Source: an uncultured Collinsella sp.
Lineage (GTDB): Bacteria; Actinomycetota; Coriobacteriia; Coriobacteriales; Coriobacteriaceae
Reading direction: 5' to 3'
DNA: 64,000 nt
Assembly: GCA_900541205.1 (NCBI GenBank)
Contig: UQIV01000001.1
Location: 62,001 to 126,000 of the forward strand
Shown here piece after piece: positions 1-7,527 of the stretch (positions are counted from its first letter, which is position 1; every line of letters starts with the position of its first letter). The notes beneath the pieces are model-generated. The model searched no databases. It had not been told where the DNA came from and worked only from the letters and a program-made list of their open reading frames with translations. The position numbers and the translations under genes are program-made.

Positions 1-17
1 GTATGGTTGATAACTAG

Positions 18-758
18 TTAGGCGAACATGACCTGGTCGAAGGTGTAGAAGCCGGGGTCGCGGGTGATGAGCTTTTGGGCTGCTGCCAAGGCGCCGTTGA
101 CGAAGATCTGACGGCTCGTGGCGCGGTGGGTGAGCGTGACCTCCTCGTCCTGGCCAAAGAAGCTCACCTCGTGCACGCCGGCGACGGTGCCGCCGCGCAG
201 CGAGTGCATACCGATTTCCTTGGGATCGCGTGCTCCGCACATGCCCTCGCGGCCATAGACGGGGTGGTAGCCTGCCTCGGGCTCGGCTTCGACGACGGCG
301 TCGAGCAGTAGCTTGGCAGTGCCGCTGGGGGCGTCGACCTTTTGGTTGTGGTGCGTCTCGACGATTTCGCAGTCAAAGCCGGGCAGCTCGCGTGTAGCCT
401 GCGCTACCAGATGGCGCAGGGCTGCGATACCGATGGAGTAATTGCCCGAGTGCATAACGCGGGTGTTCTGGCCCAGCTCACGCAGGCGGTCCATCTGCTC
501 GGGGGTGTAGCCTGTGGTGCCTGAGACCAACGCCGCGCCCATGCGCTCGACATAGGCGACGACGGCGTCGAAGGTCGCGACGTTCGAGAAGTCGATGATG
601 ACGTCGGCAGCCGGTGCGTTCTCGAGCTCGCTCAAATCGAAGCCAATCTGGGCCACGATATCAAAAACGGGCTGCCCGGCGGCGTCGACAATGCCTTCGG
701 CGGTAGTGCGGATGAGCGAGCCCATGCGGCCCGTTCCCATAATGACGGTCTTAATCAA
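18..758 (-). CDS. dapB: 4-hydroxy-tetrahydrodipicolinate reductase (DapB)
   Basis: Cytosolic enzyme that reduces the DapA product with NAD(P)H in the diaminopimelate/lysine pathway. The 246-residue protein has the nucleotide-binding GTGRMG at residues 8-13, HSGNYSIG at 103-110 and the substrate motif HHNQKVDAPSGT at 136-147, all typical of the family, as is the length. The chosen start is TTG at 758, which overlaps the stop of the upstream lysA-dapA gene and lies a normal distance after GGGAG. The next in-frame ATG would remove the first strand of the Rossmann fold. It is translationally coupled to lysA-dapA and so should share its lysine riboswitch. Confidence 0.96.
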   Translation of the reverse strand: MIKTVIMGTGRMGSLIRTTAEGIVDAAGQPVFDIVAQIGFDLSELENAPAADVIIDFSNVATFDAVVAYVERMGAALVSGTTGYTPEQMDRLRELGQNTRVMHSGNYSIGIAALRHLVAQATRELPGFDCEIVETHHNQKVDAPSGTAKLLLDAVVEAEPEAGYHPVYGREGMCGARDPKEIGMHSLRGGTVAGVHEVSFFGQDEEVTLTHRATSRQIFVNGALAAAQKLITRDPGFYTFDQVMFA

Positions 759-3060
759 GTAGACCAGCTCCCTTCAGAGCATCGGTAAGTGCGGCTCGCG
801 TGTCGTCTGCCATGGGGCACAGCGGCATACGGTAGTTTGCCTCGATCATGCCCATCTGGGCGAGCGCTTCCTTGACGGGGATGGGGTTGACCTCGCTAAA
901 GAGGGCGTTGATGAGCGGCTGGCCGGCAATCTGGATATCGCGGGCGCGCGCTACGTCGCCGTCCAGATAAGCGCGGCACATGTCGTGTACAAGCTGCGGC
1001 TGCACGTCGGCCCACACGCTGATGGTGCCCGAAGCGCCCAGGCTCATGAGCGGCACTGTGAGTGCATCCTCGCCCGAGTACATGCGGAAATCGTCGGACA
1101 GCAGGTGGGCGATCTTGGCCGCGTAGGCGACGTTGCCCGAGGCCTCCTTGATGCCCATGATGTTGGGGTGCGCGGCTAGGCGCTCTACGTTGCGCTCGCT
1201 GATACCGCAGCCGCAGCGGCCGGGGATGTTGTACAGGATGCAGGGGATGTCAACGGCATCGGCGACGGTCTTAAAGTGCTGATAGATACCCTCTTCGTTG
1301 GACTTGTTGTAGTAGGGGGTAATGAGCAGCAGGCCGTCGGCTCCCAAGCCCTGGTAAGTAAGCGACTTGGTGAGCATGGTCTGCGTGGAGTTGGAGCCTG
1401 AGCCGGCGATGACGGGGACGCGTCCTGCAACATGCTTGACCACGGCGGCGACGACGGAGTTGTCCTCGTCATCGGTCATCGTGGCGCTCTCGCCGGTGGT
1501 GCCCAGGGTGAGAATGGCGTCGGTGCCATTTTGCAAGTGGAAATCGATAAGGCGCTCGAGCGCGTCAAAGTCGACACTGCCGTCCTTTTTAAACGGCGTA
1601 ACCAGGGCGACGATTGAGCCCTCGAGATTGCGGATGTCCATGTTCTTCTCCTTCGCCTCCGCGATCTGGATGCGTTTGTTCCATTGAGCTGCGACTGCCA
1701 GGCGCTCGTCTTGGGCGCGACGGCGGGCGCTTTCGGCGCGCGACTTGGCCAGCAGCTCTCGGCCGCACGGCAGCACGTCGAGCGTGGAAAAGTAATCGCC
1801 CGGGCGCTCGGCGCGGCGGATGAGGTCGGCCGCGCCATCGGGGCGCAGCAGGACCTCGGCGGAGCGCAGACGTCCGTTGTAGTTGTAGCCCATGGAGTAG
1901 CCATGCGCACCGGTATCGTGGATTACAAGCAGGTCACCCATGTCGATATGCGGCAGCTCGCGGTCGATGGCGAACTTATCGTTGTTCTCGCACAGATTGC
2001 CCGTGATGTCATAGGTGTTCGTGACGGGCGCCGTGGCCTTGTCGGCGCCGCCCGGCTGACCCATCACCGTAATGTGGTGGTAGGCGCCATACATGGCAGG
2101 GCGAATCAAATCGACGGCGCTTGCATCGACACCGATATAGTCCTTGTAGATCTGCTTCTCGTGGATAGCCTTGGTGACCAGACAGCCGTAGGGGCCCATC
2201 ATAAAGCGGCCCATCTCAGTGCAGATGGCCACATCGCCCATGCCGGCGGGAACCAGGATCTCGTCGTATGCCGCGTGTACTCCCTCGCCGATGGCGCGAA
2301 TGTCGTTGGCCTGCTGCTCGGGCAGGTAGGGGATGCCGACGCCGCCGGACAGATTGATGAAGGCGACGTGTGCGCCGGTCTCGCGCTCCAGGCGTACGGC
2401 AAGCTCAAAGAGGATACGCGCGAGCTCGGGGTAGTAGTCGTTGGTGACGGTGTTGCTGGCAAGGAATGCGTGGATGCCAAAGTCCTCGGCGCCCTTGGCT
2501 TTGAGCATGCGGAAGGCCTCGAAGAGCTGCTCGGTGGTCATGCCATATTTGGAGTCGCCTGGGTTGTCCATGATGCCGTTGGAGAGCTGGAACAGGCCGC
2601 CTGGATTAAAGCGGCAGCCGACCGTTTTGGGGATGGGTCCCGCAACACGCTCAAAGAACTCGATGTGGCTGATGTCGTCAAAGTTGACGATGGCACCCAG
2701 CTTGTCGGCGAGCTCAAAGTCGGCAGCCGGCGTATCGTTGGACGAGAACATGATGTCGTGTCCCGTGATACCCAGCGAGCGGGCGATCATGAGCTCGGTA
2801 TAGCTCGAGCAGTCGCAGCCGCAGCCGTATTCGTTGAGAATGGAGATGAGCGCCGGGTTGGGGTTGGCCTTGACGGCAAAGTATTCCTTAAAGCCCGGGT
2901 TCCATGCAAAGGCGTCGCGCACTTCTTGCATGTTGCGGCGGATGCCCGCCTCGTCGTATAGATGAAACGGCGTGGGGAACTGCTCGACGATATGCTCGAG
3001 TGTCTCCTTGTCCACAAACGGCTGCTTGGCCGCATATGCCTCGTTGGGGGTCAATACCAT
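751..3060 (-). CDS. lysA-dapA: Fused diaminopimelate decarboxylase / 4-hydroxy-tetrahydrodipicolinate synthase (LysA-DapA)
   Basis: One uninterrupted 769-residue frame encodes two enzymes that are normally separate. Residues 1 to about 430 are LysA-like: FAVKANPNP with the PLP lysine at 64, a SGGVGIPY phosphate-binding loop, CTEMGR, and a CEN motif followed by a GAHGYSM-type C-terminal motif. A charged linker of roughly 40 residues follows. From residue 474 there is a complete 296-residue DapA with GTTGES, the catalytic Tyr in LYNIPGR and the Schiff-base Lys in GIKEASGN. The DapA part begins with its own ATG at 1641, preceded by AAGGAG at ideal spacing, so it may also be made as a free protein. 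DapA catalyses the first committed step and LysA the last step to lysine. The gene overlaps dapB and lies behind a lysine riboswitch. A sequencing error that removed a stop between the two genes is the main alternative. Confidence 0.9.
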   Translation of the reverse strand: MVLTPNEAYAAKQPFVDKETLEHIVEQFPTPFHLYDEAGIRRNMQEVRDAFAWNPGFKEYFAVKANPNPALISILNEYGCGCDCSSYTELMIARSLGITGHDIMFSSNDTPAADFELADKLGAIVNFDDISHIEFFERVAGPIPKTVGCRFNPGGLFQLSNGIMDNPGDSKYGMTTEQLFEAFRMLKAKGAEDFGIHAFLASNTVTNDYYPELARILFELAVRLERETGAHVAFINLSGGVGIPYLPEQQANDIRAIGEGVHAAYDEILVPAGMGDVAICTEMGRFMMGPYGCLVTKAIHEKQIYKDYIGVDASAVDLIRPAMYGAYHHITVMGQPGGADKATAPVTNTYDITGNLCENNDKFAIDRELPHIDMGDLLVIHDTGAHGYSMGYNYNGRLRSAEVLLRPDGAADLIRRAERPGDYFSTLDVLPCGRELLAKSRAESARRRAQDERLAVAAQWNKRIQIAEAKEKNMDIRNLEGSIVALVTPFKKDGSVDFDALERLIDFHLQNGTDAILTLGTTGESATMTDDEDNSVVAAVVKHVAGRVPVIAGSGSNSTQTMLTKSLTYQGLGADGLLLITPYYNKSNEEGIYQHFKTVADAVDIPCILYNIPGRCGCGISERNVERLAAHPNIMGIKEASGNVAYAAKIAHLLSDDFRMYSGEDALTVPLMSLGASGTISVWADVQPQLVHDMCRAYLDGDVARARDIQIAGQPLINALFSEVNPIPVKEALAQMGMIEANYRMPLCPMADDTRAALTDALKGAGLLD

Positions 3061-3070
3061 GTCCCGTAAA

Positions 3071-3138
3071 CCTCGCTATCCAGACGGCGCCATCTGCGCA
3101 TCGAATCCGCATAGCGTGGACCCAATGTCCGGATAGCG
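3071..3138 (-). promoter_or_regulatory. Expression platform of the lysine riboswitch (likely translational)
   Basis: The 3' strand of P1 continues as CGCTATCCGGAC (3127-3138) and can pair over 12 positions with GTCTGGATAGCG (3074-3085), leaving the adjacent AGG of the ribosome binding site free. Alternatively CCACGCTAT (3111-3119) can pair with ATAGCGAGG (3071-3079) and hide that site. The two helices exclude each other and no T-run terminator is seen, so control of translation initiation is the simplest reading. The pairings are seen; the ligand response is inferred. Confidence 0.65.
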
Positions 3139-3290
3139 CTCCCGCATTGCTGCAGACAGTCCTGTGGGTGTTTCCCACAGGCCCACCAGGTTGTTCGTGC
3201 CCGAAAAACCCAGTTCGGCGGGTTTCGCCTCCCCACGGGGTCAAAGCCTGCCGGCTCGCCCGCGGCTCTTCGTGCCCGCGCCTCTATCAA
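3131..3290 (-). promoter_or_regulatory. Lysine riboswitch (L box) aptamer
   Basis: Read on the minus strand, the leader shows the L-box blocks in order: GATAGAGGCGCG at the 5' end, AAGAGC, GGGGAGGCG followed by CCCGCCGAA, CTGGTGGGCC, ACTGTC and GGGAGCGCTATCC at the 3' end. These match the lysC leader family in sequence and spacing (about 160 nt). GATAG and CTATC form P1. It sits about 70 nt before the lysA-dapA start, which fits lysine repression of the operon. Confidence 0.92.
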
Positions 3291-3291
3291 G

Positions 3292-3345
3292 TGGTAAAGA
3301 CCCTATCACGTTGCACTTTACCAAACAAGAGTATTCGTATATAAC
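3292..3345. promoter_or_regulatory. Divergent promoters sharing a perfect palindrome
   Basis: Minus strand: TTGTTT (3323-3328), 17-bp spacer, TAGGGT (3300-3305), which would start transcription just before the lysine riboswitch. Plus strand: TTTACC (3317-3322), 17-bp spacer, TATAAC (3340-3345), pointing to the amidohydrolase. TGGTAAAG (3292-3299) and CTTTACCA (3316-3323) form a perfect 8-bp inverted repeat that overlaps elements of both promoters and could be an operator for one regulator. The -10 of the minus promoter is weak. Confidence 0.5.
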
Positions 3346-3438
3346 GTTTAAAAAATGCAGGGATATGCTGGAAACATGTGCGCCACAATCCTGTATCACA
3401 ATAAGTTGCAACAGATGTGCCTCACGAAGGGATCCTCT

Positions 3439-4626
3439 ATGACCGAGCTCCAAGAACTCCGTCGCTATCGCCGCGATCTCCATCGCATTCCGGAGCTCGA
3501 TTTCGATCTTCCGCAAACCATTGCCTATATCGAGGGCGTGCTGGCACCGCTCGCTTGCGAGGTGACCCATCCGTGCCCCAGCTGCGTCTGTGCTTTCTTC
3601 GACGCCGGTGTTGATGCCGCGCATGCCACGGCGATTCGCGCCGATATGGATGCGCTGCCCATCGCGGAGGCGACGGGAGCGGCCTTTGCCTCAACCCATC
3701 CCGGCAAGATGCACGCTTGCGGACATGACGGACACATGGCCATGGCGCTTGCCGCCGCGACGTATGTTGACCGTACGATTCGCGAACAGCCGGGCGCCAT
3801 TAGGCGCAACGTTCTCTTTGTGTTCCAGCCGGCCGAGGAAACGACCGGTGGTGCCAAGACGGTATGCGAGAGTGGTGTGTTCGAGCGCTATGGGGCCGAC
3901 CGCATTTTTGGCTTTCATGTGTGGCCCGATCTGCCCGCCGGCACGTTGGCGAGCTGCCCCGGTCCGCTGCTGGCGCGCTCAAGCGAGACGCACATTCATA
4001 TCCATGGAACGAGTATCCATATCGCCAAGACCTACGGCGTTCCAGTCGAGGAATCGCGCGATGCCGCGTTGGCGGCAGCGAAGTTTTTGGTTACCGAGCG
4101 CGAGCTGATGGATGAGCTGGGTGCCGATGAGCCCTGCATTGGCAAGTTCGGCCTGCTGCAGGCAGGCACCGTCTGCAATGCGGTGGCGGGGGAGGCCCAT
4201 GTGGCCGGCAGCTTGCGTGTGTTTACGGACGGCATGTTCGACCGTGCACGCGAGGGTGTGCGCCGCGTGCTTGATGGGGCGTGCGCTGCAACGGGCTGCA
4301 CGTACGATCTCGACTTTGCCGAGGGCTATCCGCCGGTCGACAACGACCCCGAGTTGTTTGCTCGAATCGCGCCTGCTCTGCCCGAGTTACGGCTCGTGGA
4401 CGAGCCGCTGCTGATTGCCGAGGATTTCGCGTTCTATCAGCGCCATCTGCCGGGCGTGTTTTTCCTGCTGGGCACGGGTATGCCAGAGGACCAAGACAAC
4501 CCGAGTGATTCGGATGGCTGCCCCGTCTATGCCACAAGCGCTCTGCATACCGATAGCATGCTCTTCGACGAGGAAATCCTGCTCAAAGGCCTCGATGTCT
4601 ACAAACGATTGCTTGACTTGGAGTGA
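3439..4626 (+). CDS. M20-family amidohydrolase (HipO/AbgB/N-acetyl-diaminopimelate deacetylase type)
   Basis: A 395-residue metallo-amidohydrolase that cleaves an N-acyl group from an amino acid or related compound. It has HACGHDGH near residue 92, the PAEETTGGA general-base motif near 135 and HVWPDLPAG near 160, typical of the M20D group. The start at 3439 follows AAGGGA; an upstream ATG at 3355 would add a 28-residue tail unlike the family. It is transcribed divergently from the lysine/DAP operon and shares its promoter palindrome. That context makes N-acetyl-diaminopimelate deacetylase an attractive guess, but the family is broad and the substrate cannot be read from sequence. Confidence 0.85.
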   Translation: MTELQELRRYRRDLHRIPELDFDLPQTIAYIEGVLAPLACEVTHPCPSCVCAFFDAGVDAAHATAIRADMDALPIAEATGAAFASTHPGKMHACGHDGHMAMALAAATYVDRTIREQPGAIRRNVLFVFQPAEETTGGAKTVCESGVFERYGADRIFGFHVWPDLPAGTLASCPGPLLARSSETHIHIHGTSIHIAKTYGVPVEESRDAALAAAKFLVTERELMDELGADEPCIGKFGLLQAGTVCNAVAGEAHVAGSLRVFTDGMFDRAREGVRRVLDGACAATGCTYDLDFAEGYPPVDNDPELFARIAPALPELRLVDEPLLIAEDFAFYQRHLPGVFFLLGTGMPEDQDNPSDSDGCPVYATSALHTDSMLFDEEILLKGLDVYKRLLDLE

Positions 4627-4949
4627 TGATGAGGCGCCGACAGACTGCCGTGTATAGTCCTGGTGGGTGCGGGTGCGGCCTGCTGCTGCTTCCGGTTATT
4701 GCTGTGAGCATTGGCGTGATGTTTGCGCTTGCCGGGTTGGCAGCAGCGGCACTCGTGCTGTTGATTGTGGCTATTGGCGTGACGATTTGGCTCTGCCGCA
4801 ATCGCGAGCAACGCCGTGCCGACGGTAAAACCAATGTCGGCTGGGTCGTCTTCCTGATCATTGCGTACCCGCTGAGTGTCAGCTACCTGGTGTTCTTTGC
4901 CCTGTTGATGATCAGTGCCTTTACCGGGAAATCCGTCACGGTGGGTTGA
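4626..4949 (+). CDS. Small integral membrane protein of unknown function
   Basis: A 107-residue protein whose ATG overlaps the TGA of the amidohydrolase (TGATG), so it is translationally coupled to it. It has a Gly/Cys-rich start (GGCGCG), two adjacent hydrophobic stretches at about 17-58, a charged loop RNREQRRADGK, and a last hydrophobic stretch at about 75-98. It resembles short Coriobacteria membrane proteins with no assigned role. Coupling suggests a link with the amidohydrolase, but nothing in the sequence names a function. Confidence 0.7.
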   Translation: MMRRRQTAVYSPGGCGCGLLLLPVIAVSIGVMFALAGLAAAALVLLIVAIGVTIWLCRNREQRRADGKTNVGWVVFLIIAYPLSVSYLVFFALLMISAFTGKSVTVG

Positions 4950-5055
4950 TGCGCTGCCAGCAGACGGTCGCGCAAAGTGCGTTTGCTCGGCGTTTGGATA
5001 ACTGCATTGGCCGTTTACCGCAACCTTAGCTCTCAGCTAATGAATTCAAGTTTAA

Positions 5056-5107
5056 TCCTTCCTACGATGTGCTGTGTGCCGGCGCGGTAGCCGGATCGTA
5101 GGAAGGA
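5056..5107 (+). promoter_or_regulatory. Perfect 13-bp inverted repeat burying a Shine-Dalgarno sequence
   Basis: TCCTTCCTACGAT (5056-5068) is exactly complementary to ATCGTAGGAAGGA (5095-5107), with an inner CCGGC/GCCGG helix. The right arm contains AGGAAGGA, the ribosome binding site for the ATG at 5114, so the folded RNA would block translation. It could be an RNA thermometer, a target for a protein or small RNA, or a DNA operator. Confidence 0.7.
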
Positions 5108-5113
5108 TGAATA

Positions 5114-5557
5114 ATGGCAAAAGAGGGAAAGAAGCCGATCGGCAAGATTGTCCTAGGCGTCATCGTGGTGCTGGTTATCGTCGGTGCCGTGGGCTCTATG
5201 GGTGGCAATTCAACCGATTCGTCTGCGAGCGATTCGGCAAAACCTGCCGAGGCGACACAGCAGGCTGAGGAGCAAAAAGAACCGCAAGAACCGTATACCA
5301 TTGCTGATGAGGCTGAAGACACCTCCAATCAGTTTGCCTATAAGATCACGGGCACGCTGACCAATAACACGGACAAGGAAAAGAGCTACATTCAGATTGA
5401 GTATGTTCTGTATGATGCCGATGGCAACCAGGTTGGAACGGCTCTTGCAAACACCAATCATCTGAAGGCGGGCGGCTCCTGGAAGTTCGAGGCGCTGGGT
5501 ACAGTGTCTCCCGACCAGGTTGCTAGCTGGGAGCGTTCGGACGTAAGTGGTTTCTAG
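5114..5557 (+). CDS. Membrane-anchored FxLYD-type domain protein
   Basis: A 147-residue protein: a short basic N-terminus, one membrane helix at about residues 11-30, an acidic Ser/Ala/Glu/Gln-rich linker to about 60, and an extracellular beta domain with FAYKITGTLTNNTDKEKSY, IEYVLYDADGNQVG and LKAGGSWKFEA. That order matches FxLYD domains, immunoglobulin-like modules found in secreted Gram-positive proteins. No catalytic site is visible. Translation probably depends on opening of the hairpin at 5056-5107. It lies just ahead of the helix-turn-helix/kinase pair and may be a sensor or wall-associated partner, which is inference. Confidence 0.75.
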   Translation: MAKEGKKPIGKIVLGVIVVLVIVGAVGSMGGNSTDSSASDSAKPAEATQQAEEQKEPQEPYTIADEAEDTSNQFAYKITGTLTNNTDKEKSYIQIEYVLYDADGNQVGTALANTNHLKAGGSWKFEALGTVSPDQVASWERSDVSGF

Positions 5558-5589
5558 CATGTTGCATGCACTGGGGGAGGTGAAGCCGT

Positions 5590-6012
5590 ATGCCCGATAA
5601 AAAGCTGACTGACGAGTTACTCAATGAGCTTCTCGACGCGCCAAACATCGATGGCTATATCAAGGAGCACGACTTTGCCACCCCGTCGCTTTCGGACTAC
5701 CTGAAGCAGCTGCTGCAGGAAAAGGGCTTGGAGCGCTCGCGCGTGGTTCGTATGGCCGATCTCAATGAGACCTTTGGCTATCAGATCTTTACCGGTGCGC
5801 GTCATCCGAGTCGCAATAAGGTGCTGCAGATTGCCTTCGCCATGGCGCTAACGCTCAAGGAGACCAACCGCGCCTTGACGGCGGCGGGTGCCAACATCCT
5901 CAATTGTAAGGACCGTCGCGATGCGATCATCATCTTCTGTATCGATCGCGGGTGCAGCCTCCAAAAGGTCAACGAGGAGCTGTATCGCTTTGACGAGGAG
6001 ACGGTGAGTTAG
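5590..6012 (+). CDS. Helix-turn-helix-like protein adjoining a Ser/Thr kinase
   Basis: A 140-residue mainly helical cytosolic protein. Residues about 33-85 (SLSDYLKQLLQEKGLERSRVVRMADLNETFGYQIFTGARHPSRNKVLQIAFAM) have the spacing of an XRE-like helix-turn-helix in which the recognition region is followed by a conserved basic loop. The C-terminal half (CKDRRDAIIIFCIDRGCSLQKVNEELYRF) is a further helical module. Similar small proteins sit beside Hanks-type kinases in Clostridia and Coriobacteria. It starts 32 bp after the FxLYD gene behind GGGGGAGG and precedes the kinase. DNA binding or a role as kinase substrate is possible; neither is shown. Confidence 0.7.
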   Translation: MPDKKLTDELLNELLDAPNIDGYIKEHDFATPSLSDYLKQLLQEKGLERSRVVRMADLNETFGYQIFTGARHPSRNKVLQIAFAMALTLKETNRALTAAGANILNCKDRRDAIIIFCIDRGCSLQKVNEELYRFDEETVS

Positions 6013-6098
6013 CGGCTGATATCTGAGCCGGCGGAGCTGCCGAACAACGATGCAAACGAACGGGGCGCGGATGCCGTGGGGTGTCTGCGCCCTGCGCT

Positions 6099-7490
6099 AT
6101 GATGGAGGCTATGGATACTCAGACCCCAACATATTCCGATGACGAGCTGACTGCAGCGCTTGCCGAGCACCTGGCGTCGCTCGATCGCGACGACAGCTAT
6201 CGCGTGGAGCGTGTACTTAAGCGCTCGTCCGTTGAAACAACCGAGCTCGTGTACTTTGAAGGAACCGGCGGTGGTTCGCTCGGCCCCTTTGTCCGTAAAC
6301 GCATCGATGCTTCGGCTCAAATCGGCGGGGCATACGAGCGTCTGTTTGCCGCCCAGCGGGCAGGCAGGCGTTTTGAGCACCTGCCCAGAATCGTCGATTG
6401 TCGTCGTGTGGGCGACGAGCTCAACGTGGTTATGGAATACATCGAAGGGGAGACACTCGGGGCGCTGGTGGACCGTCTGGGAGCCACCCCCGATTATGCG
6501 CACGAATTGTATCCTGCCCTATGCGATGCCGTGGGCGAGCTCCACGCCGGTTTTGCAATGGCGGGGGAGACGTCGGCGCCGGTGATCCATCGTGACCTCA
6601 AGCCGTCGAATATCATCGTGACGGGTGCCAACTATACGCCTGATGACGGCCTGACATTTTCATCGCTGGTGATTATCGACTTGGGGATCGCCCGCGTATG
6701 GCGCGATGGCGCCGATACCGACACCGTCAAGTTTGGCACGCGACCCTATGCGCCGCCCGAGCAGTATGGGTTTGGGCAGACGAGTGTGCGCAGCGACGTC
6801 TACGCACTTGGCGCCCTGTTGTTCTTCTGCTTGACGGGAGTCGACCCTAAACCAGGGCTCGACATGCGCGAGCAATGCGAGGCGCGTGGCATTCCCACTC
6901 CACTTGCCGATGCCGTCTGCATGTCGATGGCGCTCGACCCGGCCAAGCGTTTTGCGAGTGCGGAGGCGTTGGGACGGGCGACGCACGCAGCATACGACCT
7001 GAGTCGTCCCGTGCGGCCTCCTGCGCCTGCGCCTGTCCGTACTCCGGCCTCGGAGACGGTGCTGACGCCCCAAGGGCTCCAGAACCCTGCAGGGCTTCCT
7101 AGGCCTGCCGCCTCCGCTGCATGCGGTCTGCTCTCTCGCGTTCCGGAGTCTCTGGGGCGCATTTGGAATACGCTCGTCTGCTTCTCGCTGCTTGTGTTCT
7201 TTGTCGGAAGTCACTTTGCCGTCTTTCACCCCACCGGAGCAAACCAAAGCTACCCGACGTGGCTTCTCATAATCGAGTATTTTTTCTTTGTCGATGGCCT
7301 TATGGTGCTTATGCATTTTGCGCTGTTCGATAAGCGCCGTCTTCGTCGGCGATTCGCACTGCTCGACAGCTATCGCGGCAAGAAACTCGCGAAACTCTGG
7401 CTCAAGGCATTGGGTGTGCTGCTCCTATGCATGATCGTCATAGTCGCGGTTGCCAATGCGACCGGCGTCGTCGATACCTCCGCTACCTAA
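6099..7490 (+). CDS. Hanks-type Ser/Thr protein kinase with C-terminal membrane helices
   Basis: A membrane protein kinase of about 463 residues. The catalytic domain shows HRDLKPSNI (HRD near 164), DLG in place of DFG near 194, APPEQYGFGQ near 218 and SDVYALG. The N-lobe is odd: the place of the glycine-rich loop reads VLKRSSVETTELVYF without GxGxxG, although a candidate VAIK lysine is present in FVRKRI. A Pro/Ala-rich linker leads to about three hydrophobic segments between 350 and the C-terminus, so the kinase domain is cytosolic and tethered at its C-terminal end. The start is uncertain: ATGs at 6099, 6102 and 6111 and a GTG at 6081 compete, and the GGAGG at 6104 is too close to 6111. Confidence 0.88.
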   Translation: MMEAMDTQTPTYSDDELTAALAEHLASLDRDDSYRVERVLKRSSVETTELVYFEGTGGGSLGPFVRKRIDASAQIGGAYERLFAAQRAGRRFEHLPRIVDCRRVGDELNVVMEYIEGETLGALVDRLGATPDYAHELYPALCDAVGELHAGFAMAGETSAPVIHRDLKPSNIIVTGANYTPDDGLTFSSLVIIDLGIARVWRDGADTDTVKFGTRPYAPPEQYGFGQTSVRSDVYALGALLFFCLTGVDPKPGLDMREQCEARGIPTPLADAVCMSMALDPAKRFASAEALGRATHAAYDLSRPVRPPAPAPVRTPASETVLTPQGLQNPAGLPRPAASAACGLLSRVPESLGRIWNTLVCFSLLVFFVGSHFAVFHPTGANQSYPTWLLIIEYFFFVDGLMVLMHFALFDKRRLRRRFALLDSYRGKKLAKLWLKALGVLLLCMIVIVAVANATGVVDTSAT

Positions 7491-7493
7491 AAG

Positions 7494-7518
7494 AAAAGGG
7501 CCCCGTTGGGGCCCTTTG
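7494..7518. terminator. Bidirectional terminator between convergent genes
   Basis: AAAAGGGCCCC, four bases, then GGGGCCCTTT. The strong GC stem flanked by A and T runs serves the kinase on the plus strand and the wall hydrolase on the minus strand. Confidence 0.85.
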
Positions 7519-7527
7519 CAGTTGCAC

